A stretch of 64,000 nt of DNA from Rotaria sp. Silwood1 (GCA_905250075.1 CAJNOP010000036.1:743631-807630); one strand, 5' to 3'; counted from the first letter of the stretch, positions 1 through 13,800 are shown. Numbers and translations are program-made. Notes: generated from the sequence alone by a model not told the origin.

Positions 1-3000
1 CATGATCTAGTGAAATTCAGTTCATGGACTGACTCTTATACCATTTTTGTCCAAATAATATTTAATCATACAATTGTATTTTTTTAACCTTTTCCCAATG
101 AATATTTAGATTATTGAAGAACATGTTTGGTAAAGATTAAAAAAAAAAAATAAGAATGAAAGTGAAGTTTTATATCAAGTGGATAGTTTTTAGCATTTTC
201 TCAAAACATATGTGAAAATAATATGAATTAGGTTTTTTTACATGCAATGATTTTTCATTATTGATATGCTATTGACTTATGGTTGTGTTAATCAAGTCTT
301 GAAATCCAAATTTTGATATGTTTGACATAATTTTCCAGTTGTTTTCTTTTTCAGTTGACAAATGTTTTGAGCTAAAGCTTTTTTGAAAAACAGTGCTTGT
401 AACATTTTTGTAATTGATCTTGATAATCATGAATAAGAAAAAAAATATTTGCTTACAAATGCATATACATGAATTCTAAGAATCCACCATTTTATAGCGA
501 TCTGTTCCTATATATGATTATAGGTTATGTATTGATATGGTTCTTTCATTTTTCTTGAAGCAACATACATTTCACATCAAATCTTGTAATGTTTATGCTT
601 TTCAAATTATTATATAATGATGTTTCTTAAATAATTCAACTCAATTGAGTTTTTTGTATATGATACACCCATTAATACACATGTCGAATGTTAGAATGAT
701 TTATCTGATATTTTCAGATTTCTAGTAGCTTTCGTTTTTTGTTTTACATAAAATAATACATATTATTTAGAGAAGTGTATGAAAGAATAATAATTATGTA
801 TGAAATATCATATTTTGAGATTTATTCAAAATAATATAAACATGTTTTTATATTAAGAAAAACATTAATCTTGAGTAATATTTATTTGTCTTGGTTAAAT
901 GACATACATTCCCATTGTTAATATCATGATCTCACTAATTGTGATACTATTATCATTTCCATTGATATATTGTGTTATTATATGATTTATAGTTTTGTTA
1001 ATTAGATTTGATTTTCATATTCATTATTTAGAGTATAATGGCATATATAGTGTTGATTATGGTTTTCGTTTTTGTTTTTACTTTTTTTTTCATGTTGTGT
1101 ACCATCATGATGTTGATTGATAATGGCTGTTTAAGGGCCACAAATTCCGTCTATTTTCTCGTTTTCAGTGTATGTGTTACGAAATAAATACATAATCAAA
1201 GAAAATAGTGTCTACTTTGACAAAGTTTTCACTATATAAATGAGAATTATTCATATTAATTTCACTTGATACATGATGATGATAATGTTTATCGAAATTA
1301 TATGTTTGAGAAGAAATAAACATATTGTTGAAAAATGTTTTATGAATAGGATCTACATATATGATCTTCATAGTTAAGTTGGTTTGATAAAGTTGATGAA
1401 AAATGTACATTGTTATATTGAGATTAGTGATGATAATCATAGTTCTGTTGTTTCTTATGATGTTTATGATGGAATATGAATACTAAAACTATGTAATAAT
1501 TCTTAATTGAAACGAACAGGACGTTTGATCAAATCAATTTTTTGTCTTATTGATTTCTATTACATGATAGTAACACTTTATTCATATATATATATATATA
1601 TAAAGAGTTTATAGATATTCATGAATCACTAGTTATTTCATATTATGAATCTATAACAGTCAAATTATGTGATGATAATCAATCATAAACAAATTTGACA
1701 GTATTAAATACATGTGCCAAAAATGAAGTTTCAATCACTAGTATCCTAAAATAATGAAATCAATTTAAAAAAAAAGAATGAGAACAAAAAAAATGAACAA
1801 TATCAAACTGTATTTAATGAAACATTAAGTTTTAACTATTATTAATATTTGTTGTTTGCATCATTAATATATGATAAATATGTGTATCAACAGATGTATT
1901 CAATCATAAATTTTGATGAATGTTATCAATATCATTTCATAGTGATTCATGTATTGTTCATGAATTTATTTGTTTTCATAATATCTTTGTTCTATTTTAT
2001 ATCATTGAATTATATACTACATCACGGAATGTATCAATTTGTCGAAATATTTTGTAAAATAAGAATAACAAATAAGAGAATATAGTTGAATTAGATTGTC
2101 ATCATCAGTGAAAGTTACATTTAACTTCGTTAAAACTAGAAAAAAAAGTGAAATAAACTTTTTAATGTTTGTTGTCAAAGATTGTTTTGTTTTATTCGAT
2201 CTTCTATCCAAGTTGGATTATGTTGATAATAAGCAATAATCTAAACATAAAGAAGTTTTTCTTTGTATTCATATTTGATGTACAATGAAGAAGGATCGAG
2301 ATGAGTAGAGAAAACGTAAAAAAATATTTCTATTCAACTTATTATGTATTTAAACTAATAATAAATTGATGAATGTTTGTTTTCTACATAGAAGACATGT
2401 GAACTAATATTTTCATATGAAACAAACATATCGAAAAAAAAAGCATTGGAGAGAAACTGTCGATATGTACAAATCTAGAAGTAAATGGTGAGAAGATTGA
2501 CAAAGTTAATTTTCATAGTACTACTCGCTTTGCTTTATTTCTACAAAATCTTAGTCGATTGTTGTTTTCATATATTTGAATAGAGCATGAACTCCTTGAG
2601 CGTTTCAACCATGTTTTTTTTCTTGTGTGTCTTGCTTATATTTGTTCGTAAAAGGTTTGTTCAATGAAAATCTATAGGTATCTAGAGGTAAGACTATAGC
2701 ACAGATTTTTTTATTTCTATTTTAAGAGGCTTATTGTTTATATTTACATGTTAGATCAGTGCACATAATAGAGGAATGCAATTCATTATACATTTCTCAA
2801 ATAGAAACTAAAATATTCGAATACTAAAAAATTATTTAAATTTACATGAAAGTTGTAATTTAAGTTTGTTTCATAGAATTTATATGGCCGAGTGAAATAT
2901 TAAAATGACTTTTTGGCTTTTCAGTTCTCATCAAATAAAAGATAAAAGTCATGAAAACTAAACGAAAACGAAGTAAATGGTCAAAAACTGAAAGCAGATA

Positions 3001-3278
3001 CTGACTTAGTAAAATCATCTAGTCTCAGATAATTTTTAAGCACATAATCTACTCTCTTTTCTCAAGTAGTATTGCGAATGAAAATCGAGAATAGTTTCAA
3101 ATTGTTCATAATAGAAAATAGAATATAAACTTTCTAGGTCATTATAATAATCACAATCTGCCACACATGTTAAATTATGTTAGAAGGCTAACTTTTTTTA
3201 AACAAAATATGAAAACAAATGGCGTCAAAGACAAGCAGAATTAATCATTTAGAAGTTTTCCTTTTTTAAAAGTCTTGT
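1..3278. other. Gene-free AT-rich stretch
   Basis: I see no coding region here. Open frames are short, rich in Ile, Tyr, Asn and Phe, and have no domain, no signal peptide with a plausible continuation and no consistent splice structure. Runs of A and T and a short TA microsatellite are the only structure noticed. The right end is the 3' flank of the MFS transporter gene. Confidence 0.6.
1583..1603. repeat. TA dinucleotide microsatellite
   Basis: About ten TA units in a row inside the gene-free left end. Confidence 0.85.
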
Positions 3279-4859
3279 TCAATTTTTGATAGATTCCATG
3301 TATTGATGATTGTTATCGATTAATACATCTGATTTGTCATCTTCTTCCGATAAATCTTCTTCTTGATCTTCGATTTTAGGATTCAATGAAAAAGCGCCTG
3401 CTGGAATAAAAGTAGATGCTAAAACAATTCCCATAATCAAAGTAAACTGAACACCAGCAGTATAAACCAGTGCTGGTCTTATGGTTCCATGAGTCTTATA
3501 AATTCTATCAATATATTTTCCAAGAAATGGATTTGCAATAGCATAAATAATAATATAAGATGAATAGAGAAATGACATAACAGCTCCTAAAACAGAGACT
3601 TCTTCATATGTTGATTCAAGACGTGTCATAGATGATTGTATATGAGCAGCAAGTGTTATATCACTAGCAGACCATCCAAATGATATAGGAATAAATGTTA
3701 AAGCAATAATCCAAGCATATTTAATATTATTCATAGGAGGATAACAATATGGTATATACCAAATAATAATCAATACTATTGCACTTAATCGTAACCAAGG
3801 TATAGGATTGTGAATTGACTTAGATAAAAATAATACAAAAAAAGCACCAAGTAATTCTCCAAAATTTGATCCTCCAACAATAATTTCTGACCAAGCAGAA
3901 TTACCTAAATATCGTCTAGCAACTTGTGGAGCAATACCATCTTCAAGATATCGATGAGCATAAAGTGTTAATGAATAACAACTAAATAACCAAATATATT
4001 TTCGACTTGTAAAAATAATTTTTCCACTAATATAAAAAGTTTGTCCAAACGCGATTACTTTTTTAAGAATTATTTTAAAATAAATTGATTTGAATTTTTT
4101 ACTATTTGATGTTATTTTGTCTTTTTGTTTGCTTTTTTTTCTCTTCACAGAACTCATGAATAACCATACTATTCCTGCTGCAGTAAACAATATTGGTGTA
4201 ATGATAAATGCTTGATTATTTCCTAGCCTTGGAATTAAGATAAGGCCAGTTACAAAAGCTCCAATAGCACCAGATGTAGCATAAAAAATATGAACTAATG
4301 CATCAAATCTTTGTAATTTTTGAATATTATGACCAACCAAATCTCTCGGAATAACTCGATGAGTCGATTCAACTGTTCCATACGCAATACCAGTTGTAGC
4401 AAAAATAAGTATTATCAAATCAGTTTTGTAATGACCATAATAACTAAAATCATTTTGATTTGTTAAATTAAAATTTTTTGGTTTTATAGATCCACCAGTA
4501 GCAACATCTAGAATAATTAAAATGGCAGTGAATGATGCAAAAATAAATATTGCTATTGATAAAATAATTCGAGAAGGCCAATGTTTAATAAGTGGAGCAA
4601 TGAGCATAGAACCAACACATTGTGATGCTTGATTTAAACCAAAAAGTAATCCAACACGTTCAAATGTATGTGGAGCTATTCGTCTTTTTAAAGCATCTTG
4701 ATCATAACGATTTGTAGCCAGAGTCATTATAGATCCATTAAATGCTTCTAAACCAAATTTGTAAATGACTATACCAACTATATAAATTACAATATTTCGT
4801 TTTTCTCTTGCAGAAAAACATGATTGTTTATCAGTTTGATTATCTTTTATCGATAGCAT
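3279..4859 (-). CDS. Major facilitator superfamily transporter, fungal type
   Basis: Single-exon gene for 526 aa. It is very hydrophobic, about 12 membrane segments in two halves, with a hydrophilic Lys-rich loop near residues 235-255 and an acidic cytoplasmic tail (EDQEEDLSEEDDKSD). The stretch with RRYLGNSAWSEIIVGGSNFG and the later SRLESTYEEVSVLGAVMSF are, as I know the family, very close to a fungal MFS family of unassigned substrate. Start is the first ATG of the open frame; stop is TGA. There is no intron, unlike the receptor, VPS13, permease and MIB genes in this window. Inference: a plasma- or organelle-membrane transporter gained from a fungus. Substrate unknown. Confidence 0.9.
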   Translation of the reverse strand: MLSIKDNQTDKQSCFSAREKRNIVIYIVGIVIYKFGLEAFNGSIMTLATNRYDQDALKRRIAPHTFERVGLLFGLNQASQCVGSMLIAPLIKHWPSRIILSIAIFIFASFTAILIILDVATGGSIKPKNFNLTNQNDFSYYGHYKTDLIILIFATTGIAYGTVESTHRVIPRDLVGHNIQKLQRFDALVHIFYATSGAIGAFVTGLILIPRLGNNQAFIITPILFTAAGIVWLFMSSVKRKKSKQKDKITSNSKKFKSIYFKIILKKVIAFGQTFYISGKIIFTSRKYIWLFSCYSLTLYAHRYLEDGIAPQVARRYLGNSAWSEIIVGGSNFGELLGAFFVLFLSKSIHNPIPWLRLSAIVLIIIWYIPYCYPPMNNIKYAWIIALTFIPISFGWSASDITLAAHIQSSMTRLESTYEEVSVLGAVMSFLYSSYIIIYAIANPFLGKYIDRIYKTHGTIRPALVYTAGVQFTLIMGIVLASTFIPAGAFSLNPKIEDQEEDLSEEDDKSDVLIDNNHQYMESIKN

Positions 4860-5755
4860 TTGTTTTTAACTAAAATTAATAAATAAATATTAATTTTTCG
4901 ATGTGAAATATTGATCATATTTATCATAAACAAATACTGTTTATATATTTGAATAATATTTCATGAAAAATAATGTTGATAATTTTATCATTTATAATGA
5001 TGATAGAATAACGCTGATATATAAGATAGATTTTTTAAAATTCTTCATATGGTCTTTTTATGTCTGGTTTAGTTTAAACTAAGCTTTAGAGATAAATAGT
5101 GTGTTTATTTGAGATCACTTAACACGGCTGCTACTACACTAGAAAGATTAACTATGAGAGAAGGATGATGGAATAAATAGCAAATATCTCAGTTTTCTTT
5201 TTTATCGAGTAATCGCTGTTGTCTCCATGTAACATATACAAGCAACTAGAGAACAAGTTATAGCATTGTACAGAGATGGCTACTGTAGAAGAGATGAATG
5301 TGTCATTAAGTGTAAGGACGGATAAGTGAGAGTTAGCAGAGTATATTTATATGAAGATGAGATTGAATAACAATGTTGAGATATAGAACCTCTGTTCTCG
5401 TCAATTCATGTATTTGTCAATGATTTAACCTTATCAATCATCGCTATTAATATAATCACAAAGCAAACAGTTCGAATAGTTTTATATTGATTAATCATTG
5501 CATAGACGCAAAAAAGAATCCAAAATTCAGAAAAAAAGTGAATATACGTCGTTATTAAACAAGATTAAATATTAATTTCTATAAACATATTCCTATAATT
5601 ATATTTATATTTTGTAGTTTTTATAAATTTATACCATGAAAACATTTAATATGTGTTTTCGAAGTTTATTCTATTGTTAAATTATAATAACAATTTAAGC
5701 GAAAAAAAAAACTGTATGGATAATAATGATATAGTTCCTTGCGTTCAATTATTTT
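4860..5755. other. Intergenic, upstream of the MFS gene
   Basis: Holds the 5' flank of the MFS gene (left) and the 3' flank of the small minus-strand gene (right). A 10-bp perfect palindrome AGTTTAAACT lies near 5066. No other gene or repeat recognised. Confidence 0.5.
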
Positions 5756-6012
5756 TTATTCTGGTTTCTTGTTCAATGGATCTTGTTGTTGGTCAAAATT
5801 TTGTTGAAGTTTTTCCATTGTTTGTGGATCTTTTTCATCTCGATAAAAAGCATCATTTACTGTACTCGTGGATTCACGAGGATCTCCAGGTTTCTTTCCA
5901 TGACCAATCTCTGGATCAATATCACGATCACCCACTTGTGTTATATCATGCGAGATAAATTTGTTAAATTTGATTCACCCATTTCATTTACTTTTGATGA
6001 ATGAGATGTCAT
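5756..6012 (-). CDS. Small hydrophilic protein, two exons, unknown function
   Basis: Exons 5979..6012 and 5756..5934 joined across a 44-nt GT-AG intron give an intact 70-aa frame; unspliced, the first exon runs into a stop. The product is highly charged and rich in Asp, Lys, Gln, Pro and Glu, with almost no hydrophobic core (DRDIDPEIGHGKKPGDPRES, then a Gln/Asn-rich tail ending NKKPE). That composition suggests an intrinsically disordered, hydrophilin-like protein; in a desiccation-tolerant animal this would be interesting, but no LEA repeat is visible. A possible 5' UTR intron (donor gtaggt, acceptor gctaaag) lies just upstream of the ATG. Function not assigned. Confidence 0.55.
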
Positions 6013-6849
6013 GATTTTATTTTATTGAGAACGCTTTAGCAAAAAAAACAAAGATAAATTAATTTTCAACTTAATCAACTCGATTTACCTACCTTCGTTT
6101 ATAATAGAGTAAGTGACGTTTTATAACTAATAGTTGAATGTCGAGGATATGAATGTCTTCTAGTACAAATAGGTTTTTCTTTCTGTAGAGAAAAAAGAAT
6201 CGAGTTTATAGTAACAGTACAAGGCAATCTAGTCACATGTCAAGGCACGTTATAGACAACGAGCGTACTTTGTAATAGGATCAACAAGAAAAACAATATT
6301 AAACAAATATAATTTGAAAAGAATTTTTAAAATGAAACAACTCAATTACAGAGATGAGCTAAGATTGATTATGAATTTATTTTTTATCAACTGTACAAGT
6401 TTATTAATAACAAGCATCACAATAAAAGAAATCGTTCCGTTTTTTACCTGAAAAATAAGTAAAATAAAGAGAGATATTGGGAAGAGTAGAGGGTGTTTAT
6501 CAAAATGTTTTGCAAAAATAATAAAAATGAAAAGAATCTTGCTAGTTTAACTTGGCAATAACAAATAATTTTCACTATAGAGAGAGCCCTGATCTCAGCA
6601 CTTCTGATTTCATGTGTTATCAGAGTACACAATTACTATTCTAATAAGGTTTTCATATAGTTTTCGTAATTTTGTGTTTGTTTTTTTAAAACAAAACTGG
6701 AGATTTTAATTCGTAATAATGATCATGTACAAAACAGTAAAATTCCTTTAATAACAGACTTCTATAGGTTTATTAAATGAATACGTTTATATGCCAACCG
6801 GTAGAAAAATGAAAGAAATCCAAATTGATATAAAAATTGACTTAATAAT
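6013..6849. other. Intergenic
   Basis: Upstream flank of the small hydrophilic gene; nothing else recognised. Confidence 0.5.
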
Positions 6850-7038
6850 ATGACATGTCTAGTGGTGATCAATCAAGATAAAAATAATATTACTGTGATG
6901 TTGATCTATGAGCATAGGACCTTTCAAACTCATACTCGATATCTGCTTGTCAGGCAACCAAGTTCAATTGTATTGTGTGATTTCGATAATGATAAACATA
7001 TTAATCTTCTTGAACTTATGCAAGTGATTAATTGTTAA
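6850..7038 (+). pseudogene. FG-GAP/VCBS-type repeat fragment
   Basis: A 62-codon open stretch reads like one and a half FG-GAP (VCBS) beta-propeller repeats: the segment TFQTHTRYLLVRQPSSIVLC followed by DFDNDKHINLL matches the usual 'GTFQTQTTY..G.QPSSIVLGDFNNDKHIDL' pattern of large repeat proteins seen in bdelloids. The calcium-loop DFDND is kept. No start exon, signal peptide or further repeats are found on either side, and a different frame just upstream carries an IDLII scrap, suggesting a frameshift. I call it a remnant of a long repeat gene. It could be a chance resemblance, since only about 45 residues match. Confidence 0.45.
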
Positions 7039-7918
7039 ATTTTTCATATATTAATGGATAATACTGGCTAATGATATATTTGCCAGTATCCATATACTAT
7101 TGAAACTTGCAAAAAGTTCTTCTACATCCTTTATTTTGATGCGTCACAAAATTTTTACGTTTTAATCTTGTGTCTGTGACGAGTATGAGTTCATTTCAGT
7201 ATGCATTTATCTTTTTTGTATTTTCTTCATACTACATAGATTATCTTCGTTTCTTTTGATTTATCTCTAACTAAATGTGCAGTTTTGTATGATAGCTTTA
7301 TCCGATGTAGTTTCTACTTTTAATTATTAATAAATTCAAATAAAATAAACTAATATAAGAATGATCTTGAATCAGGTGTAATAATTCTCACGAAATTTTC
7401 TATTTTCTAGATTAAATATTGTTATCTCTTCTCAAGTAGTAGTGCAATGTTCAATTAGATAAATCAAAATCGGAAAGAAAAAGCTATAGATGCATGTTTC
7501 GTTTTCTTCGTTTCGTAGTGCATGCAGTATTATGATTTTAGTCATATATATGAATAGAGATGTTGAGAAAGCCTCTCGAAACTTTTTTCGGGGCGATTTA
7601 TGGAATTTTTATCCATTGACGAAATACATATTCGAGGCTATTATGTATTAAAATTATCATATTTTTTTAAAAGAATTAATCGATGAAGCAACTTTTTCAC
7701 TGTATATCCACTTTTAAATCATTATTCTATAACAAGACTCATTTTAATCGAACTTCTCTTCAAATGATTGATCAAGAAGGTTATTTTTTTTAGTATATTG
7801 AAAATGCTTCGGACAAAACAAATTTTCGAGATATAATGAGTATAAAATATCTATGAATCAAAATTCATGTCTCGTTTTGTTGTTGATTAAAACGTATATG
7901 TTTAGTTGTCTAATAAAT
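7039..7918. other. Intergenic, 3' flank of the receptor-like gene
   Basis: No gene recognised. A short signal-like frame near 7189 (MSSFQYAFIFFVF) has no continuation. Confidence 0.5.
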
Positions 7919-10881
7919 CTATGATGTATAGAGATCTTTTTGACTTTCTTGTACAGAATAAGCATACATAAGGATAGAATCATTTTGCGCTGATATGGCA
8001 CTTCGTGATGAATTATTCCTTGTATATTGAACATCATCATTTGGAAGACTGTAGGAAGAAGGTGAAAGTAATGATGTTCGTGTTATATTCATATAATTAG
8101 TTTGAATATCAGAAAGTGACGTTGATATAATTGAGTTTTCTTTTGTAAAATTTTGTGTTTCATTACATAATATTAATTCATATTTTTGTTGAGATACATT
8201 ATTATCATTTATATATTGATGACGATAATCGGGTAAGTTATCCTGATTTCGATAAATCAATTTTTCTATAATCAATCAAATTATTTTACCTGCTGATGAA
8301 GATTTCGATTACGTTTAAAATATCGACGAAAAAAATTACCACTAAAAAGCATTCGTAATATAAATGATTAGAATAGAAAATTGATTAGCTCAATGCATTC
8401 GTCATTCCTTGAATAATAAGAAATATTTGAATATTTTAAAAAGCTATCAAAATGTTTGACTATTATAAAGAAATGTTATCAAATGATTAATATGAATATA
8501 AGATTGTAGAAATATATTCATCAAGTGATTTAGTAGAATAATTAAAAATCTTAATTCTTAAAAATAACACAGATTAATATTACCTGAGAAATTTAAAATG
8601 GTCGCAACAGCAACAGCAAAATGCCAAAGCAGTTAACAGTAATAATAGTGGTAGACCCAAACCAAGAATAAGTCCAAGAATCAAACTATTTAATCCAGAG
8701 TTATCACTTGCGTGAACTGGCACTAAAAGTATATTGTAAAAAAAAACAATTTTTCATAGACGAAAAATCTATGTAACAATAATATAATTATAATGAACCT
8801 GTTGTTATCATCAATTGGTTTATATTTGTTGCTGATGATGTTGTTGTTACGGAAGTTGATGTCGTACTTTAATTCAAAATTATTTATTATCATTAAAAAT
8901 ATAAAACTTACGCTGATGTTGTAGTACTAGTGGATGCAGTTGTACTTCTAAAAATATAATATCAGGAGAAAAAGATAATTATCAAATATTCTTTATATCT
9001 TCATACGTAGAAGTAGTTGAAGTTCTATCAAAAGAAAAATAAAATAAAAAAGAAATTTTTTTTTCTCATTATTGTTATTTAACATATGTAAACTTACACT
9101 GCTGTTCTGTTCCATGTAAAATCAGTCGGACCTAAAAGTATTTATTGATTATTCTATTTAAAAATAAAAGACACTTATTAACTAATACTTACAATAAAGA
9201 GCTTGTCCAAGGGATATAACCGTAAATGTTGTGCAGTATAGATCTGATTGTAAACTATTGCTAAGAGGAAAAAAGAGTCGTCTAAAAATATACAATTGAA
9301 TATGATTCTTTAAAACCTATCCGTTGCCATAGCACAATAAACTTGAGAACCAATTTGGTCAACAGTTGGTATCCATGATTCAGTAGCAATCCATATATTA
9401 GTCGATCCAATTTGTGTTAAATCACTCTTATACATATATACAGGTGGTGTTCTGAATATGTCTACTATCGTTGTATTCGAACATCCTTGTTGGATTGTCA
9501 ATGTGAAATTAAATTGAACTCCAACACTAATAGCAGTACAATTTGATAAATTAGAGCTGAGCGTCGGTTTTATGAAGCAATTAGATGTGCTAACAATTTT
9601 AATTAGAAACTGTAAAGGAATACTACTAAATGGTGAATATGATGATGCCGTATAAAAATCTTCAACCATTAAAGTAATAGGATAATATTGTCCGACAATT
9701 GTGCCTGTACTATCAAATAATAGTGTACAGTCATTGCTGTTGAGTGTACTACCAGGTGCTATTCCACAGACATCACCACATTCATCAAGTGATGTCGTGT
9801 TCTGAGCCCAACGACAACTGAAATATAACTAATCATTGTCGTATATTTTATAGGAAGAGAATAAATTACCGTATAACATCATTGTCAGCATCGATCACTG
9901 GAAGTTTAATATTGGTTTGAGTATTAACAGGTACATGTATAGCTAGATAAACAAACATTAAATAAAAATTATTTATTTATCAAGCATGTACTTTAGATTT
10001 ATATTTTATTTTTTAGACTTTTTTCCAGTCTGACCTCATTAGCCATTTATGTAAACTGAAACATTCAATTTTACAGATGACATTCTAAATTTTTAGCATT
10101 AGTAGTAATAACAATATATACGCAACCGTATTGTTTTTTAAATTATACTTTTTTTTGAAAAAAAAATAGTTTTGATTATTTATAACAAGTATAATCTGAT
10201 ACACTGGTTTGTTTGCAAGAACCATAAAATAGACTGAAAAGTGGAGCGTATTCTAAAGATAATTTTTCGTACAAATAACATACGTGATATAATTGTTGCA
10301 ACTGGTGGTGTATTAATAATACTATCTAATCTAATTGATAAATCAAGACAACAGCCGATCGACCAACTAGAACCACTATTATAACAACTAGACACAGTTG
10401 TTGTTGATATAGTAGTAGTATTCGAAGCAGAAGGAACACTTGTTCCACAGTTGACTGTTTGTAGACCAATCCAACTTGCACCTTGAAATGCAACACAAAA
10501 TTTTGAACCAATTGTTATATTTTGAACTGCCGAAATTTGACCTGAACTTGAATCGAGAAATGTACTGAAATCTGTACAATATTCATTGGTATTAAGTGCA
10601 TAATAACCACCACAAGAACTAATTGGAGATGTAATACACTGAAGTTTAGTAATTACTGTTGGAATTAGTGGTGATTGATTCAAAACATAAGATTGATCGC
10701 AATATGAGGCGGCAGCTGATTGTCGCCATTGATATGATTGTGTAAACATCACAGAAACTGTTGAACCATTTGCTTTATTATCTAAAGATTTCCATGTTAC
10801 AGTTCCACCATAGAAATGACTTGATTCAACAATGAAAAGATGAAAAATTGTTGAAATATATATGATTATAATCAATATCAT
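7919..10881 (-). CDS. Single-pass receptor-like protein with Ser/Thr stalk, 11 exons
   Basis: Exons (minus, 5'->3'): 10284..10881, 9870..9942, 9317..9817, 9193..9281, 9098..9131, 9007..9024, 8912..8947, 8799..8866, 8584..8722, 8290..8341, 7919..8242. All junctions are GT-AG and sum to 1932 nt, 643 aa. A signal peptide (about 1-20) precedes the ectodomain, which opens SSHFYGGTVTWKS and contains paired Cys, many Asn-X-Ser/Thr sites and a segment PIHVPVNTQTNIKLPVIDAD then CRWAQ and DECGDVC, a layout I recognise from uncharacterised surface proteins of bdelloids and molluscs. A Thr/Ser-rich stalk follows (about 425-470), then one membrane helix (about 483-508), a CCCCCDHFKFLR juxtamembrane stretch and a tail of about 130 residues rich in Ser, Asn and Tyr. 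Likely a cell-surface protein; ligand unknown. Confidence 0.88.
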
Positions 10882-13800
10882 GAAATTTATTTTTCTAAAA
10901 TAAGATATAATTAAATAAAATAAACGAATGTTTCAATTTTATCAGTTCTACTTGCGTCTAGAAACAAAAGAATAAGCACTTATCAATTGTTGTTCACTAC
11001 TTAAATTTACAAACTATGACGTCGAGTAATTTTTTTTCTGAATCTTATTTCAATCGTAAATTGTTTTGATTAAATATCGTACAACATATTTTGTTGTCTT
11101 ACCAAATAAGCAGACATATAATGAAATGTTATATTGTTTCTTCAATAAATAAAAAAATTACAAAAAAAAAGATCATTAATCGAATCGACATGAAGACTTT
11201 TCTTATACTCATATTCAAATGTAAACTGGTTCGATAGAACATTACTTATTCATGAAAATAATTTCTAGACTATCGAATATTCAACAAATCAAATTTCGAA
11301 TACTTTTCAAGCAATACTTAGCATTAATTGTTAAAAGAATTCTATTGTATCTCTACTAACTATTTTATTGATTAAAATCATAAGTAACAATTAAAAACAA
11401 AACTTGCTGATTCTATGGTAGTAACGTGTTAAAAGTTTTGAGAGAAAAACAAAGAACGCAATGTAATATATATTAAGTTTATATTCATAGTTCGATTTAA
11501 CAAATTAAAAAATGATTCAATTTGTTTACGTTTAAGTTTTCATCTTCAGAATTCAAACTTTTGACTTATTTAAAAAAAAATATTTTCAAGAAAACTAATA
11601 AAAACGTAACGAGTAGCTCAATTATATTAAATGCCAGAATTCATGAGAAAAATATCGATATATTATTTATATATTTCGATTTCTTACAATCGAAATATAA
11701 AAACAAGTTTTAAGAGTAAATTGTTACTTTGAAAATGTAATTTTACTCATTGGATATTTTTTTTTATGATTTATGTATTTTGTTCTTTGTTTGTTTAAAG
11801 AAAACAAGCACTATTGAGAAAACATAGAACATCTACTTGAATAATAAAGTAATTGAATTTTTTCGATTTGATTATTATATATAATGAAGCAGCCTACACC
11901 TTTGGAACATAAATTCAGTTTTTTTTTAATTAATATTTATTTTCCTTCCATCTATGACCTATTAAAATGTGTACAGGAGCAGAATTTGAAAATGGATTCA
12001 GGCCAACCAAACATTGCAACATCTTTATATTAGAGCAAAGAGAAAACGCTAACGGAATTGAAATTGGAGCTATATATTGCAGTTAAATTTTGTCTTGTTT
12101 TGTTCAAATGAGGTTATTTTAAAAAATCTATCAAAATAAACTCTTAGAAGAAGATCTAAAATTGTGTATTTAAGAGTTTTTAGTATTTGGCACTAGACAC
12201 TAAAACAACTTGTTCTCAAACATTTCTAATAAGAAATGAGTCATAATAACAATAGTACATAGCTCATGCTAAAATTCACAAGTCCTTGAAAAACAGACAT
12301 AGACATACTACATCTATTTAATATGATGACAGAAATATGAAAACAAAATCAGTTTACGATCAAAGCCATTCATCTTTTTCTGAATTACTTTTTTTGTTAA
12401 TTTTCGTGCAACACGATCTGAAGCGAGTGTTATAGTATAGAAGTACAGAAGTTTGGCATCTTCACATACATAGCAGATTTTGTCGCAACGAGTTTTCACA
12501 AACGTGACAGAGACGTGAACAGCAGTCTATTACATATGGGAGAAATATCGAATGGGAAAGAAATATATTTCCAAAATAGAACGAATAAAACAATATTCAT
12601 GTGATTAGTAGCAACAATTACATCATGTTTGATATTTTAATTCCATAAAGACAGTACTAACAGCGTTTTTGTAATCATACTTTGATTATAATGCTCTATT
12701 TTAATGCAAATAAACTCATAAAATCTTTGAAAAACTATTTAAAGAGATGATTAGAAAAATCATGTTTTTCTTATATTTATCGAATTTAATTATTATTTGA
12801 TTTTTTTGTTGACGATAATAGTTAGTATTAACATACTATATACGATGAATGAAAACCAATAAAAAGAATCGATTGAAATTGTATTATGTATAATATTGTC
12901 ATCACATAGAGAGGAAAATATTGTATTGATTATTGAATAATTAGTAATAAATATTTTTCGACGTTCTTTATAACGTAATTTCTATAATATATACTGCATT
13001 TTGCAGTAGAAATCTTCCGATATACATTGATATGTAATAGATTTCTATTCTAAAAGTGTTGCATATCAAAATAAAAGATGAATTATGACCATAGCATATA
13101 ATGTCAATTATAATTATTCTTCGACATGGTTGTTTTTATAAATCATCGTAAACCGGATACGAACCTTGCTGCTCTAGATGTCTAATAAAATTCATTTATC
13201 TTTCCATTGATTTCATGAAAATAATATGTAATATCAACACGAACGTCTTTGTCAACATCAAGAGTAATTTTAAAAGCAGACATGAATGCTACCAGTCATA
13301 CAATAAAACATGTATGCACAGCTGAAATAAAATTGCCGTCTTAATAAATCTCTCTCGATCAAATGAAAATATCTAAAAATGAATTAAAAAGTTCCTTTAT
13401 TTATTAGACTGGTCTGGAGCCTTGCTTCTATTGAAATTTTCAAGAGTAATTTTCTTTTGATAGACATTTGTTCATTATTGATGAAGTTAATATTATACTG
13501 TAATCAAGAGAAATATGAATGGTTCTTGAGCCAGTGCATACATAGAAGATTCAATACTAAAAGCAAATAATATATATACATATATATAAATTAATTTATT
13601 ATAAAAATTTTAAGAGCACCTCACCCTTTTTCTAATTTTTCAAGAATGACTCCACCAAAAGTTATGAAATTTTCAAAGTAGATAGATCTCGAGTAATAGA
13701 GTAAAAGTTGCCATAGACTCCGATTTCCTAGACGCTTTCTACTATAAGATATAGAGGGCACAAGTGCCAAAAATGTTCTGAAGTTTTCTCCCTTGCAAAC

